A stretch of DNA of 64,000 bases from an uncultured Fastidiosipila sp. (GTDB lineage: Bacteria > Bacillota > Clostridia > Saccharofermentanales > Fastidiosipilaceae), in contig CAMYAM010000009.1 of the NCBI GenBank assembly GCA_947253875.1, forward strand, positions 1 through 64,000, in the 5' to 3' direction. The notes under the pieces are model-generated. The model had not been told where the DNA came from. It ran no database searches and worked only from the letters and a program-made list of their open reading frames with translations. A program made the translations under genes and the position numbers. Of this stretch, positions 53,855 to 62,703 are shown in pieces (within the stretch, counting starts at the first letter, position 1; each line of letters opens with the position of its first letter).

Positions 53855-55540
53855 ATGAAAAAAATTAAAAATTTAATCATTATGATTATTGTCTTGGTTG
53901 TTCTCATTGCAGCTTTTGCACTTTGGAAACTTTTTGGTTCAAGTAGTAATGGTGAAAGAAATGAAACAAGTAATACCAGTGTAAAATCAGAAGCTTTAAT
54001 TTCATTAAATATTAAAGATGTAAATAAAATTGAAGTAAAGAATGAAAAAGGTACGCTATTACTTAATAGTGAAAAGGTCAAAGTTAATAATGAATCTGAA
54101 AGTTCAGAAACAAAAGGTACAACTTTAGCTGTAACTGGATCAGCAAAAGAAGGTAAAGATAAAACAAAAAGCACTTGGAAATTAGCAAATGCAAAGTATC
54201 CTAATATTGATCAACAGAAGGTTGAAAAATTAGGTAATGTTTTGCTAACTATTACTACTACAGATGAGGTAAATCTAAGTGCAGAAACTAACTTAGCTGA
54301 CTATGGGATTGAAAATTCAAAAGCTGAAGTGAAATATATTTTGAACTCAGGTGAAGAAATCAGGGTTACTCTTGGCGATAAAGCACCTTCTAAGGGTGTA
54401 AACAATCACTACATTTATAATCACAAAACTAAAAGATTAGCAATTGCTTCAGCAGTTGTAGATCAGATTTTATCTGGCCAACTAGATTTATTAAATGAAA
54501 ATATTTTCAATGAAAATGCAAATCAAATTACAAAATTAGTCTTAGAGAGATCTAATGATAAATATAAACTTGAAGCTGAATCTAAGAAAGTTTTCAACGA
54601 AGAAACAGGAGATGTTAAAACGCTTGAGTGGACAATAACTAATCCTGTAACCTGGAAAGGAAATAACACAAATCTTAATAATTTGGTAAATCAAGCATTA
54701 GAGTTAAAAGCGACTAAATACATTGCAATTAGTAATAATCAGGATTTGGCTAAGTACGGATTAGACAAAGCCCAATATAAATTAAGTTTAGTTAATGAAA
54801 AATCAGAAAGCAAAACTTTATTGGTAGGAGCAAGTTCTAATAACGAGACTTATGCTAGTTTTGAAGGTTCTAATCTTGCTTTCACTTTTGCCAATAATTC
54901 ATTGACAAATATAGGCTCAAAGCAAATGGACTTTTTTGATAACTTTGCAGCATTAGTTAATATAGAGAACGTAGGCGAGTTGACTCTAAAAACACCAGAT
55001 CAAGAATACATTTCTAAAATATACTATCCTAATACGGAAGAAACTGAAGCTGCAAAAGCAAAAGGGTTCAAGAAACCTGATCCAGTTTATACTCTAAATG
55101 GTCGTTATGCTTTCGTTAAAAATGATAAAGACGATAATTTGTTTAGTAGGTATTACCAAACATTAATAGGTATCTTTGTAAATAACATTGATCTTGATGT
55201 AAATGTCGAGAATGTACTTAATAAAGAATCTGTATTCTCAATCAACTATAAAATGCGTCATGAAAACATGGGAGATATTAACTTAGAGTTTAAGGAGAGA
55301 GATGATAGAACCTTCTATATTGTAAAGAATGGTGAGTATACAGGCTTCTATTGTTTAAAAGCAGACTTCTACGAGAGTAAAAGTATAAGGTCACCTGGAG
55401 TTCTAAATGGTGTAAATCAATTAATTAAGGAAATGGATAAACAAAAGACAGAAACTGTTGATGAAGCAAGATTTAATGAGCTTAAAGAACTTATTCCAGA
55501 TCCTGAAGCAAAAAATACTAGCGCAAGCACAAATAAGTAA
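53855..55540 (+). CDS. DUF4340 domain protein of the Gld-like cluster
   Basis: This 561-residue protein has one N-terminal signal-anchor helix (LIIMIIVLVVLIAAFALW) followed by a large extracytoplasmic region with internal repeats. Segments such as LADYGIENSKAEVKYILNSG and LAKYGLDKAQYKLSLVNEKS are alike and represent the DUF4340 unit (the 'YGLD' motif). It ends with a short charged tail. DUF4340 proteins commonly follow GldG in bacterial genomes and are assumed to be part of the same envelope complex, though no activity has been shown. AGGTGATC precedes the ATG. Confidence 0.82.
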   Translation: MKKIKNLIIMIIVLVVLIAAFALWKLFGSSSNGERNETSNTSVKSEALISLNIKDVNKIEVKNEKGTLLLNSEKVKVNNESESSETKGTTLAVTGSAKEGKDKTKSTWKLANAKYPNIDQQKVEKLGNVLLTITTTDEVNLSAETNLADYGIENSKAEVKYILNSGEEIRVTLGDKAPSKGVNNHYIYNHKTKRLAIASAVVDQILSGQLDLLNENIFNENANQITKLVLERSNDKYKLEAESKKVFNEETGDVKTLEWTITNPVTWKGNNTNLNNLVNQALELKATKYIAISNNQDLAKYGLDKAQYKLSLVNEKSESKTLLVGASSNNETYASFEGSNLAFTFANNSLTNIGSKQMDFFDNFAALVNIENVGELTLKTPDQEYISKIYYPNTEETEAAKAKGFKKPDPVYTLNGRYAFVKNDKDDNLFSRYYQTLIGIFVNNIDLDVNVENVLNKESVFSINYKMRHENMGDINLEFKERDDRTFYIVKNGEYTGFYCLKADFYESKSIRSPGVLNGVNQLIKEMDKQKTETVDEARFNELKELIPDPEAKNTSASTNK

Positions 55541-55571
55541 TTAATATTACAAAACTTGAAAAATTCACGAA

Positions 55572-55599
55572 AGCTTTAGTTTTTACTAAGGCTTTCGTA
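55572..55599 (+). terminator. Hairpin between the DUF4340 and DUF5711-like genes
   Basis: CGAAAGCTTTAGT and ACTAAGGCTTTCG (about 55569-55598) form a 13-bp stem with a TTTT loop and one G-U pair. There is no T-run after it; instead TATAAT occurs immediately downstream at 55601-55606, so terminator and promoter may be packed together. Exact ends are approximate to within a few bases. Confidence 0.5.
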
Positions 55600-55604
55600 T
55601 TATA

Positions 55605-56813
55605 ATGAATAGCATGAGTAGAAATAGTATGAACAAAAATCTTAATCAAAGCAAAATAAAAATACTTCAAGATAGTGGTAAAGTTTTTTTACTAAGTGTT
55701 TTTATGTCATTTTTTATCTTAGTGATTCTTGTCTTGTTAATATTTTTACCTGAAAGTTTATATTTATCTGGCAAGCAAGATAAGACAAATCAACTTTCTC
55801 TAGCAAGTGATACCTTATTTACTATAGATAGTAGTAGGGCAAGGAATATGAGTGTCTTTGCTAACAGATATATTCTAGAATTACGAAATGAAAATCTTAA
55901 TTTTTTATCATTTCAAGGTGAAGTTGAATCTTCTTACTCAATTAATAATGATAATGCAAAATTGGAATTTAACGATAAATACGCTCTTGTCAGTGATCTT
56001 AACGGTTTTAACTATTATCTTTTCACTGAAAAAGGTTTAGTCTATGAAGGTAGAAGTACTGAGAAAATTTTATATTCAGCAGTATCCAATAAAGGTTATG
56101 TTGCTTTGATTTTAGATACTTATGATAGTAAAGGTATGGTCAGAGTTTTGGATCCTAATGGTAAGCACATTTTAGATTATAAACTACGCGAAAGAATTCG
56201 TTCTGGCTACCCAATTTCCTTGTGCTTTAATCCTGACTCAAGCCAGATTTTTATTAATATTATAAATTTAGATGGTGCTCATATTCAGACGCATATTCAC
56301 TCAATTGATTTGAGTACATTACATATTGAAACACATTTGAATTTAGTATCTACATTAGCTCTACCTAAAATATATTCACCAGATAAAAACCTAGTAGCAC
56401 TTTCTAGTGATACTAATTTTGTATTGAGTAATTTATATGATATTAGTTCAAAAACTAAATTTAAGGAGATTAAAGATTTAAGCTTAACAAAAGATGAAGT
56501 GTATTTTTTAGCAAAAGTTGAAGACAATGATGAGTTTTCAATTTTTTCAGTCAAATACTCAGAGCTATTAGATAAAAAGAACGGTGAGCAACCAAAAATT
56601 AATGGTCCTTTAAATGTAGGTGAAACACCATATTTAGTTAAAAGTGGCTCTGATTATACTGCTGTTGCTGCTAAAAATGGTATCTATATCATTTCAAATA
56701 ATAATTCATTTTTCTATGAAATGGGAAATATAGAAGTCATTGAAATGGATTTTATTAACAAAAAACAAGTGCTTTTAGTTTGTAAAGACGGCGTTAGACT
56801 AGTTAATATTTAA
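55605..56813 (+). CDS. DUF5711-like membrane-anchored beta-propeller-type protein
   Basis: This protein of about 400 residues has one N-terminal transmembrane helix (FLLSVFMSFFILVILVLLIF) and a long extracytoplasmic region. Repeated beta-strand blocks (VSNKGYVALILDTYDSKGMV, SLCFNPDSSQIFINIINLDG) suggest a propeller-like fold and resemble the clostridial DUF5711 family as I remember it. The start is unclear: ATGs at 55605, 55614 and 55629 are in frame, none has a good Shine-Dalgarno site, and a TATAAT at 55601-55606 overlaps the first, so leaderless translation from 55614 is possible. Function unknown. Confidence 0.68.
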   Translation: MNSMSRNSMNKNLNQSKIKILQDSGKVFLLSVFMSFFILVILVLLIFLPESLYLSGKQDKTNQLSLASDTLFTIDSSRARNMSVFANRYILELRNENLNFLSFQGEVESSYSINNDNAKLEFNDKYALVSDLNGFNYYLFTEKGLVYEGRSTEKILYSAVSNKGYVALILDTYDSKGMVRVLDPNGKHILDYKLRERIRSGYPISLCFNPDSSQIFINIINLDGAHIQTHIHSIDLSTLHIETHLNLVSTLALPKIYSPDKNLVALSSDTNFVLSNLYDISSKTKFKEIKDLSLTKDEVYFLAKVEDNDEFSIFSVKYSELLDKKNGEQPKINGPLNVGETPYLVKSGSDYTAVAAKNGIYIISNNNSFFYEMGNIEVIEMDFINKKQVLLVCKDGVRLVNI

Positions 56814-56837
56814 TATCAAAAGGATATTTTTGAAAAT

Positions 56838-57488
56838 ATGGAAGTTGAATATAAGTTTTATTTAAAATCAAAAACATACCTTAAAGAATTATTGAAATCT
56901 AATTTTTGGGATGAATTCAATTCGGATCCATGGACTAAACACCATTTTATTGCTAAATATTTTGATACAGAAGATCTTGCATTATCTAATAATAAATTTA
57001 GTTTAAGAATTAGGAAAGAAGACGATAAAAATATTTTGACAGTAAAAACTCCAAAATTAGGATCTGAGAATGGAGCTCTTAGTCGAAGAGAAGAATGGAA
57101 TTTTGTTTGGAATCAAGATAACCCAAATATCCGTTGCTTAATTGGTTTGCTGGAGAATGAATTGGAAGAGCAATATATAGACTTACTTAAGTCCATAGAA
57201 GATCAAGAATTATTCGCCAATATGACAACTGATGTTTGTAGATTTAAAAAAAATGTTTTTTTATCTGAAACTCAGATTGAGGTTGTTCTTGATTCAGGTA
57301 AGCTTTTTGGTGGTAAGCTTAGTGACGATATAAAAGAAATAGAATTAGAATTAATTTCCGGTGATGAATCTAAATTAATTGAATTGACAGATCTACTAAA
57401 GCAAAGATTTGAGTTTAAAGACGGTAGCAAAAGTAAAATGCAAAGATGCTTTGAACTATTAAAAAAATCAAGGCAATTGCAAAATTAG
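56838..57488 (+). CDS. CYTH-domain protein (triphosphate tunnel enzyme family)
   Basis: This 216-residue protein begins MEVEYKFYL, the ExExK signature of CYTH proteins (Glu2, Glu4, Lys6). It continues with YFDTEDLALSNNKFSLRIRKE, LTVKTPK and RREEWNF, and late ELELISGDESKLIELT with its acidic metal ligands. Family members hydrolyse triphosphates (inorganic triphosphatase, thiamine triphosphatase) or make cAMP. The conserved basic and acidic residues needed for phosphate binding appear present, so a triphosphatase is most likely. It follows the DUF5711-like gene by 24 nt with AAAAGGA upstream. Confidence 0.85.
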   Translation: MEVEYKFYLKSKTYLKELLKSNFWDEFNSDPWTKHHFIAKYFDTEDLALSNNKFSLRIRKEDDKNILTVKTPKLGSENGALSRREEWNFVWNQDNPNIRCLIGLLENELEEQYIDLLKSIEDQELFANMTTDVCRFKKNVFLSETQIEVVLDSGKLFGGKLSDDIKEIELELISGDESKLIELTDLLKQRFEFKDGSKSKMQRCFELLKKSRQLQN

Positions 57489-57572
57489 TTATATGAATAT
57501 ATATATTAAAATTTTGCTTTATTTTACATATTAATTTATATTTTAATAATGTAATATAAAAAAGGAGATTAT

Positions 57573-58169
57573 ATGAAAAAATCATTACTTAATATATTTT
57601 TAGCAGTGTTACTGCTTTTCAGTATCACAGCTTGTAGTAAAAAAGAGGAGCACAAAATGACAAAAGAAGTAACAAATTTAGTTCAAATAACAATGGAAGA
57701 TAACAGCAAAGTTCTAATTGAGTTATATCCAGAAAAAGCACCTATAACTGTAAAGAATTTCCAAGATTTAGTATCTAAAGGTTTCTATAACGGTTTAACA
57801 TTCCATAGAATAGTTCCAGGATTCGTTGTTCAAGGTGGAGATCCAAAAGGTGATGGAACTGGTGGTCCAGGATATAATATTTTCGGTGAATTTGCAGAAA
57901 ATTCTTATCCAGAAAATGACCTAAAACATGTTAAAGGTGCAGTTGCAATGGCAAGAGCTATGCATCCTGACTCAGCAGGTTCACAATTTTATATTACAGT
58001 TGATCCTCAACCAAACCTTGATGGTAGCTATGCAGTATTTGGTCAAGTTATAGAAGGTATGGACACTGTAGAAAAGATTGTTTCAGATTATGAAGCAGCT
58101 GCAAAACGTGGAGAAAAATATGTTCCTGTTATGAAATCTCTTGATTTTATAGCTAAGGATGTTAAGTAA
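57573..58169 (+). CDS. Cyclophilin-type peptidyl-prolyl isomerase, lipoprotein
   Basis: This 198-residue protein has a lipoprotein signal peptide (lipobox SITAC with Cys21) followed by a compact bacterial cyclophilin domain. FHRIVPGFVVQGGDPKGDGT carries the catalytic Arg, and MARAMHPDSAGSQFYI the other substrate-pocket residues. It probably assists folding of exported proteins outside the membrane. AAAAAGGAGA precedes the ATG. The gene ends at two hairpins before the convergent ABC-F gene. Confidence 0.93.
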   Translation: MKKSLLNIFLAVLLLFSITACSKKEEHKMTKEVTNLVQITMEDNSKVLIELYPEKAPITVKNFQDLVSKGFYNGLTFHRIVPGFVVQGGDPKGDGTGGPGYNIFGEFAENSYPENDLKHVKGAVAMARAMHPDSAGSQFYITVDPQPNLDGSYAVFGQVIEGMDTVEKIVSDYEAAAKRGEKYVPVMKSLDFIAKDVK

Positions 58170-58202
58170 AGCATTTGCTAACATAAGATAATTAAAACAA
58201 AA

Positions 58203-58233
58203 ATAAAGCAGAAGCAACAAGTTTCTGCTTTAT
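58203..58233. terminator. First hairpin between cyclophilin and ABC-F genes
   Basis: ATAAAGCAGAA (58203-58213) pairs with TTCTGCTTTAT (58223-58233). The T-run is poor on both strands. Confidence 0.55.
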
Positions 58234-58238
58234 GATAT

Positions 58239-58272
58239 GACCCCAAAGAGTTAAGCTTTTTGGGGTTATTTC
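58239..58272. terminator. Second hairpin between cyclophilin and ABC-F genes
   Basis: GACCCCAAAGAG (58239-58250) pairs with CTTTTTGGGGTT (58256-58267), with two G-U pairs and a 5-nt loop, followed by ATTT. With the previous hairpin it can stop transcription from either side. Confidence 0.7.
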
Positions 58273-58273
58273 A

Positions 58274-60220
58274 TTATTCAATTTCTACTATTTTCTTTTC
58301 TATATTTTCAAGTTCTTCTCCAAGATCAAAATATTTTTCACTCTTTGATTCTAATTTTTCATTAAGTTCTGCATATTCTAAATATTGATCCATAGATTCA
58401 CCAGCCATTTCATGCATTCTAGAATCTAACTCATTTTCTAAATCACTTATCTCATCAGCGAGAACTTTTAATTCTTTTTCTAATTTACTTTTCTGTTTGC
58501 GAAGTTCTTGAAGTTGTCTTCTAGTGTCTACTTTATTGTTTTTCTTATCAGAAATATTGATTGGTTCATCAATGTTATTAGCCTTGTTATTATTTCTGAA
58601 TATATTGGAGAAGTGCTTATAAGATTCATAAGAGGAAAATTCTTTAATTTCAGTTCCAATAAAGCCTAATATATCTAAACCACATTTTTTAATGAAATAT
58701 CTATCGTGACTGACTGCAAGCACCGCTCCATTAAAGTCATTAATAGCTGCTTCTAATATTTCACGTGAATGAATATCCAAGTGGTTAGTAGGCTCATCTA
58801 GATACAATAAATCAGGATTCTCAAGAATTATGCAAGCTAGATATAACCTGGATTTTTCTCCTCCAGACAAAACTTTTATTTGTTTAAATACTTCATCTCT
58901 AAAAAAACCATATTTAGCTAAAAGAGTTCTAGCCTCAGTCTCTAACATCAAAGTACGTTCTTGAATTTCTTCTAGAATAGTTAAGTTCTCATCTGGGAAC
59001 TCAACAAATTGCCCCAAATGTGCAAATTTTATGTCAGATGCCATCTCTACTTTGCCTTGATAATTTGTATTAATACCCATGAGAATGTTGAGCAGGGTTG
59101 ATTTTCCAGCACCATTAGGACCAAGCAAGACTTTTTTCTCAGTAGCTTTCAATTTAAGATTGAAATTTTCAAATAACATCTCATTATTATCAGTATCATC
59201 CCAAGCAAAGCTAAGATTCTCTGTATTAATGATTAGTCGATTTTCATCTCTATTATCATCAATAGGTAAGAAGCTAAAGTTCATATTTTTGCTACTTTCA
59301 GGGATTTGAGATCTGATTTCTTCAATAGCTTCGCCAAGCTTTTTGACAATCTTTTCTCTTGAGTGGTATGAACTAATTTTGCGATGAGATAGAAGAGTAG
59401 AAGTTATATTTTCTTGACGTTCATGTTCTTTCTCAAGATTCTCTAATGTCTTGCTCTGAATATCTAATCTCTCTTGCTTTTGTCTAATAAAATCGCTGTA
59501 ATTGCCTTGATAAGATGTCAAAGTATGGCTAGATAAATCACAAGTTCTATCAGCAAATTGATCAATAAAATAACGGTCGTGAGATACAACAATTACTGCA
59601 CCTTTGTAATTTTTAATGAAATTCTCTAGCCACTCAAGTCCTTCAATATCGAGGTGGTTAGTTGGCTCATCGAGTAACAAGAGGTCTGCATTTTCTAAAA
59701 GTTTCTCAGCAAGTAGGACTCGCATTCTTTCGCCACCAGATAAAGTTCTAATAGGTCTGTTTAAAATTTCTCCTTTTATACCAAGAGCATTTAAAGCTTG
59801 AGTTAACTTTGGTAGGTAAGAGTAGCCTCCACGTCTTTCAAATTTATCAGAAATATGTTGGTATTCAGATAGAAGCTGCTCTTGTTCTACTGAGGAGAGT
59901 GATGCGATATCTGTACTAATTTCATGAAGTTTACTTTCATATTCTTCTTGTAGCCTATCAGATAATACTGGTCTATCCAGATCAGTAAATTCTTGCATGT
60001 GTTGTGATAGATAAGCCATTAGAGTTGAATTAGATAGTTTAATTGTCCCTGAATCGGCATCTTCTAACCCCGCTATTAATTTAAGCAACGTTGATTTACC
60101 GCTACCGTTATCTCCAACTAGTGCTATTTTTTCTCCGCTTTGTACCTGTAAATTAATATTTTTAAATAGTGGGCTAGCTTTATAAGCTTTACTCAAATTA
60201 CTAATACTTAAAATACTCAT
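58274..60220 (-). CDS. ABC-F family ATPase (YdiF/Uup type)
   Basis: This 648-residue protein has two ABC domains and no membrane part. Walker A motifs are GDNGSGKST and GPNGAGKST, signatures are TLSGGERMRV and VLSGGEKSRL, and both Walker B motifs continue as LLDEPTNHLDI and YLDEPTNHLDI. A linker of about 80 charged residues lies between the domains, and a coiled-coil C-terminus (QLQELRKQKSKLEKELKV) ends it. ABC-F proteins act on the ribosome; some protect against antibiotics, others relieve stalling. The length and coiled-coil tail fit the YdiF/Uup housekeeping group rather than known resistance proteins. It is divergent from pgi. Confidence 0.92.
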   Translation of the reverse strand: MSILSISNLSKAYKASPLFKNINLQVQSGEKIALVGDNGSGKSTLLKLIAGLEDADSGTIKLSNSTLMAYLSQHMQEFTDLDRPVLSDRLQEEYESKLHEISTDIASLSSVEQEQLLSEYQHISDKFERRGGYSYLPKLTQALNALGIKGEILNRPIRTLSGGERMRVLLAEKLLENADLLLLDEPTNHLDIEGLEWLENFIKNYKGAVIVVSHDRYFIDQFADRTCDLSSHTLTSYQGNYSDFIRQKQERLDIQSKTLENLEKEHERQENITSTLLSHRKISSYHSREKIVKKLGEAIEEIRSQIPESSKNMNFSFLPIDDNRDENRLIINTENLSFAWDDTDNNEMLFENFNLKLKATEKKVLLGPNGAGKSTLLNILMGINTNYQGKVEMASDIKFAHLGQFVEFPDENLTILEEIQERTLMLETEARTLLAKYGFFRDEVFKQIKVLSGGEKSRLYLACIILENPDLLYLDEPTNHLDIHSREILEAAINDFNGAVLAVSHDRYFIKKCGLDILGFIGTEIKEFSSYESYKHFSNIFRNNNKANNIDEPINISDKKNNKVDTRRQLQELRKQKSKLEKELKVLADEISDLENELDSRMHEMAGESMDQYLEYAELNEKLESKSEKYFDLGEELENIEKKIVEIE

Positions 60221-60283
60221 ATAATTACTCTATCTATTTATCCAAACTTAAGTTTTAAACTTAAAATATTTTATCATATAAGT

Positions 60284-60327
60284 TATAATAGAGTGTGGCA
60301 GCAATTAAACTTTTGACTGCTATTTTT
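60284..60327 (+). promoter_or_regulatory. pgi promoter -10 box and leader hairpin
   Basis: TATAAT lies at 60284-60289. Immediately after the predicted start, GCAGCAA (about 60299) and TTGACTGC form a short bulged hairpin followed by TATTTTT, resembling a small attenuator at the head of the pgi leader. The -35 box is weak. Confidence 0.35.
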
Positions 60328-60353
60328 ATGAATTAATATATTGGAGGAGAAAA

Positions 60354-61694
60354 ATGCTTAAATTTTCATATAAAAATGCTCTGAACTTTTTCAGAGAAGA
60401 AGAAATTAAATTATTAGCAGATCAAGTTAACATTGGTCACAAAAACTTAGAAGAGAAAAAAGGTGCAGGTGCTGATTTTACCGGCTGGACAGATCTTCCT
60501 GTGAATTATGACAAAGAAGAATTTGCTAGAATTCAGAAAGCAGCTGAATACGTTAAAGAGAATGTAGATGTATTCATCTGTATTGGTATCGGTGGTTCTT
60601 ACCTTGGTGCTCAAGCAGTTATTGATGCTTTATCAAATCATTTCAGTCTTGGCCTACACAAAGAAACACGCAAGGCTCCACAAGTAATTTTCTGTGGTAA
60701 TCAAATATCTGGTAGATATTTAGAAGAATTATTAGAATTTGTTAAAGATAAAGAAATTGCTGTCAATGTTATTTCAAAATCTGGTACAACTACTGAGCCT
60801 GCTATAGCTTTCCGTGTTTTCAGGAACTATATGGAAGAACGTTATGGTAAAGAAGAAGCTAAAAACAGAATTTTTGTAACTACAGATAAGCAAAAAGGTG
60901 CTTTAAAAGAACTAGCAAATCAAGAAGGTTATGAAAGCTTTATTGTTCCTGACGAAATTGGTGGCAGATACTCTGTATTGACTGCAGTTGGTCTTTTACC
61001 AATTGCTGCAGCTGGAATCAACATTGAAGAGTTAATGCAAGGTGCTGCTAAAGGTATGGAAGCTTTCTCAGTAGAAAGCATTGAAGAAAACCCAGCTTAT
61101 CAATATGCAGCAGTTAGAAATGCTTTATATAGAAAAGGTTACAGCACTGAAATTCTTGTTAACTATGAACCTTCATTAAGAAATTTATCTGAATGGTGGA
61201 AGCAATTATTCGGTGAAAGTGAAGGAAAAGATCAAAAAGGTATCTTCCCTGCATCAGTAAATAACACAACTGACTTACACTCAATGGGTCAATTTATCCA
61301 AGATGGTAAACGTGACTTATTTGAAACTGTTATTTGGATTGATTCAGCTAATAGTAAGTTGGAAATTCCTGAAGATGAAGCTAACTTGGATGGATTAAAT
61401 TACTTAGCAGGCAAGAACATGCATGAAGTTAACGAAAAAGCTATGTTAGGTACAGTTTTATCTCATGTTGATGGTGGTGTTCCTAATCTTAAGGTATCAG
61501 TTGATGAATTAAATGCATTTACTTTGGGTGAGTTAATTTATTTCTTTGAACGTGCTTGTGCAATCAGTGGATATCTAAACGCGGTTAATCCTTTCGATCA
61601 ACCAGGAGTTGAAGGATATAAGAAAAACATGTTTGCTTTATTAGGTAAACCAGGCTATGAAGCAGAACGTGCAGAATTAGAAGCTAAACTTTAG
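60354..61694 (+). CDS. pgi: Glucose-6-phosphate isomerase
   Basis: This 446-residue enzyme interconverts glucose-6-phosphate and fructose-6-phosphate. It has IGIGGSYLGAQAVIDAL and VISKSGTTTEPAIAFRVFR for the sugar-phosphate pocket, DEIGGRYSVLTAVGLLPIA, the catalytic Glu in LFGESEGKDQKG, and DQPGVEGYKKNMFALLG near the end. Length matches the Firmicutes form (about 450) rather than the longer E. coli form. TTGGAGGAG precedes the ATG. The following rsmA gene is 50 nt away. Confidence 0.97.
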   Translation: MLKFSYKNALNFFREEEIKLLADQVNIGHKNLEEKKGAGADFTGWTDLPVNYDKEEFARIQKAAEYVKENVDVFICIGIGGSYLGAQAVIDALSNHFSLGLHKETRKAPQVIFCGNQISGRYLEELLEFVKDKEIAVNVISKSGTTTEPAIAFRVFRNYMEERYGKEEAKNRIFVTTDKQKGALKELANQEGYESFIVPDEIGGRYSVLTAVGLLPIAAAGINIEELMQGAAKGMEAFSVESIEENPAYQYAAVRNALYRKGYSTEILVNYEPSLRNLSEWWKQLFGESEGKDQKGIFPASVNNTTDLHSMGQFIQDGKRDLFETVIWIDSANSKLEIPEDEANLDGLNYLAGKNMHEVNEKAMLGTVLSHVDGGVPNLKVSVDELNAFTLGELIYFFERACAISGYLNAVNPFDQPGVEGYKKNMFALLGKPGYEAERAELEAKL

Positions 61695-61744
61695 TTTCTA
61701 CTGTTTAGTTTAAAGAGTTAAAATAATACATTGGAGGTTTTAAC

Positions 61745-62677
61745 ATGGATGTCTCAGAGTTTTATGACTTGAATATAGGCAATTATGATAAGGCCTCCTT
61801 TTTAAGTTTACTAGAAAAATATGATATTGAAACCAATAAGAAGTTTGGACAAAATTTCATTTGGAATTTAAATCTGTTACAAAAATTTATAGATAAAGCT
61901 GGAATAGATAAGACTTATAAAATATTAGAAATTGGTTCGGGCGCTGGTACTTTGTCTTATGTACTCTGTAATAAAGCTAGCAAAGTTGTATCTTTAGAAA
62001 TTGATAGAAATTTAGAAACTCTTCTAAACGATGTTGCAAAGAAGTCACAGATGGATGGAAAAGATCTAAATTTTACCTTTGCAGATGCTAGTGAGATAAA
62101 TTGGCAAGAAATATACCCTGTAGATACTGATGGAAATTTAGCTTTAGTTTCTAATCTACCTTACAATTTAACTAGCTCTTTAATTGCAAAAGCTATAAGA
62201 GAATTTTATCATGCAGATAAGATGCTTTTGTTAGTAGAAGATAATGCTGCTCCAAGAATTTTGGGCAAAGCAGGAGACGGAAAAAGTGAAAATACTAACC
62301 AAGGTTTCTTGAATAAATTAATTAACATTTATGGTAAATCAAAATCGTTGCTAAAAGTTAATAAGAATAATTTTTCCCCGGCTCCTAGAGTAAACTCCGA
62401 ACTCATTCTTTTGGAAGCTAATAAAGATTCTTACAGTTATCAAATTTTGAGTCAATATAGTTTTGATTTTTTTAATTTGTTGAAACTAGCTTTTAGTCAA
62501 AGGAGAAAATCCTTAAGTAACTGTTTAGAAACTCATGTTCCTAAAGAAATCGTAAAAACTTGGATAGAAAGCAAACAGTTAAAAACTAACGTAAGAGCTG
62601 AGGAAATATCCGCAAATGATTTTGCTGATCTATTAGAATTTTTACTGATTAATAAAGTCAATTTATCTGTAATTTAA
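61745..62677 (+). CDS. rsmA: 16S rRNA (adenine(1518/1519)-N6)-dimethyltransferase
   Basis: This 310-residue enzyme dimethylates two adenines near the 16S 3' end. It has KKFGQNFIWNLNLLQKF, the SAM motif ILEIGSGAGTLSYVL, VSLEIDRNLETLL and the catalytic NLPYN. A C-terminal helical domain (LLKLAFSQRRKSLSNCL) follows. The N-terminus is some 20 residues longer than in Bacillus. The region after NLPYN is a little unusual: the common MVQKEVAERI is replaced by LVEDNAAPRIL, with a Gly/Asp/Asn-rich stretch after it. TTGGAGG precedes the ATG. Confidence 0.92.
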   Translation: MDVSEFYDLNIGNYDKASFLSLLEKYDIETNKKFGQNFIWNLNLLQKFIDKAGIDKTYKILEIGSGAGTLSYVLCNKASKVVSLEIDRNLETLLNDVAKKSQMDGKDLNFTFADASEINWQEIYPVDTDGNLALVSNLPYNLTSSLIAKAIREFYHADKMLLLVEDNAAPRILGKAGDGKSENTNQGFLNKLINIYGKSKSLLKVNKNNFSPAPRVNSELILLEANKDSYSYQILSQYSFDFFNLLKLAFSQRRKSLSNCLETHVPKEIVKTWIESKQLKTNVRAEEISANDFADLLEFLLINKVNLSVI

Positions 62678-62703
62678 ATACTGGAATAATTTAAGAGGCA
62701 TAA

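Noticed and set aside
58274..60220. Antibiotic-resistance ABC-F protein
   Set aside because: The length, linker and coiled-coil C-terminus fit the YdiF/Uup housekeeping type, and no leader peptide typical of inducible resistance genes is visible upstream.
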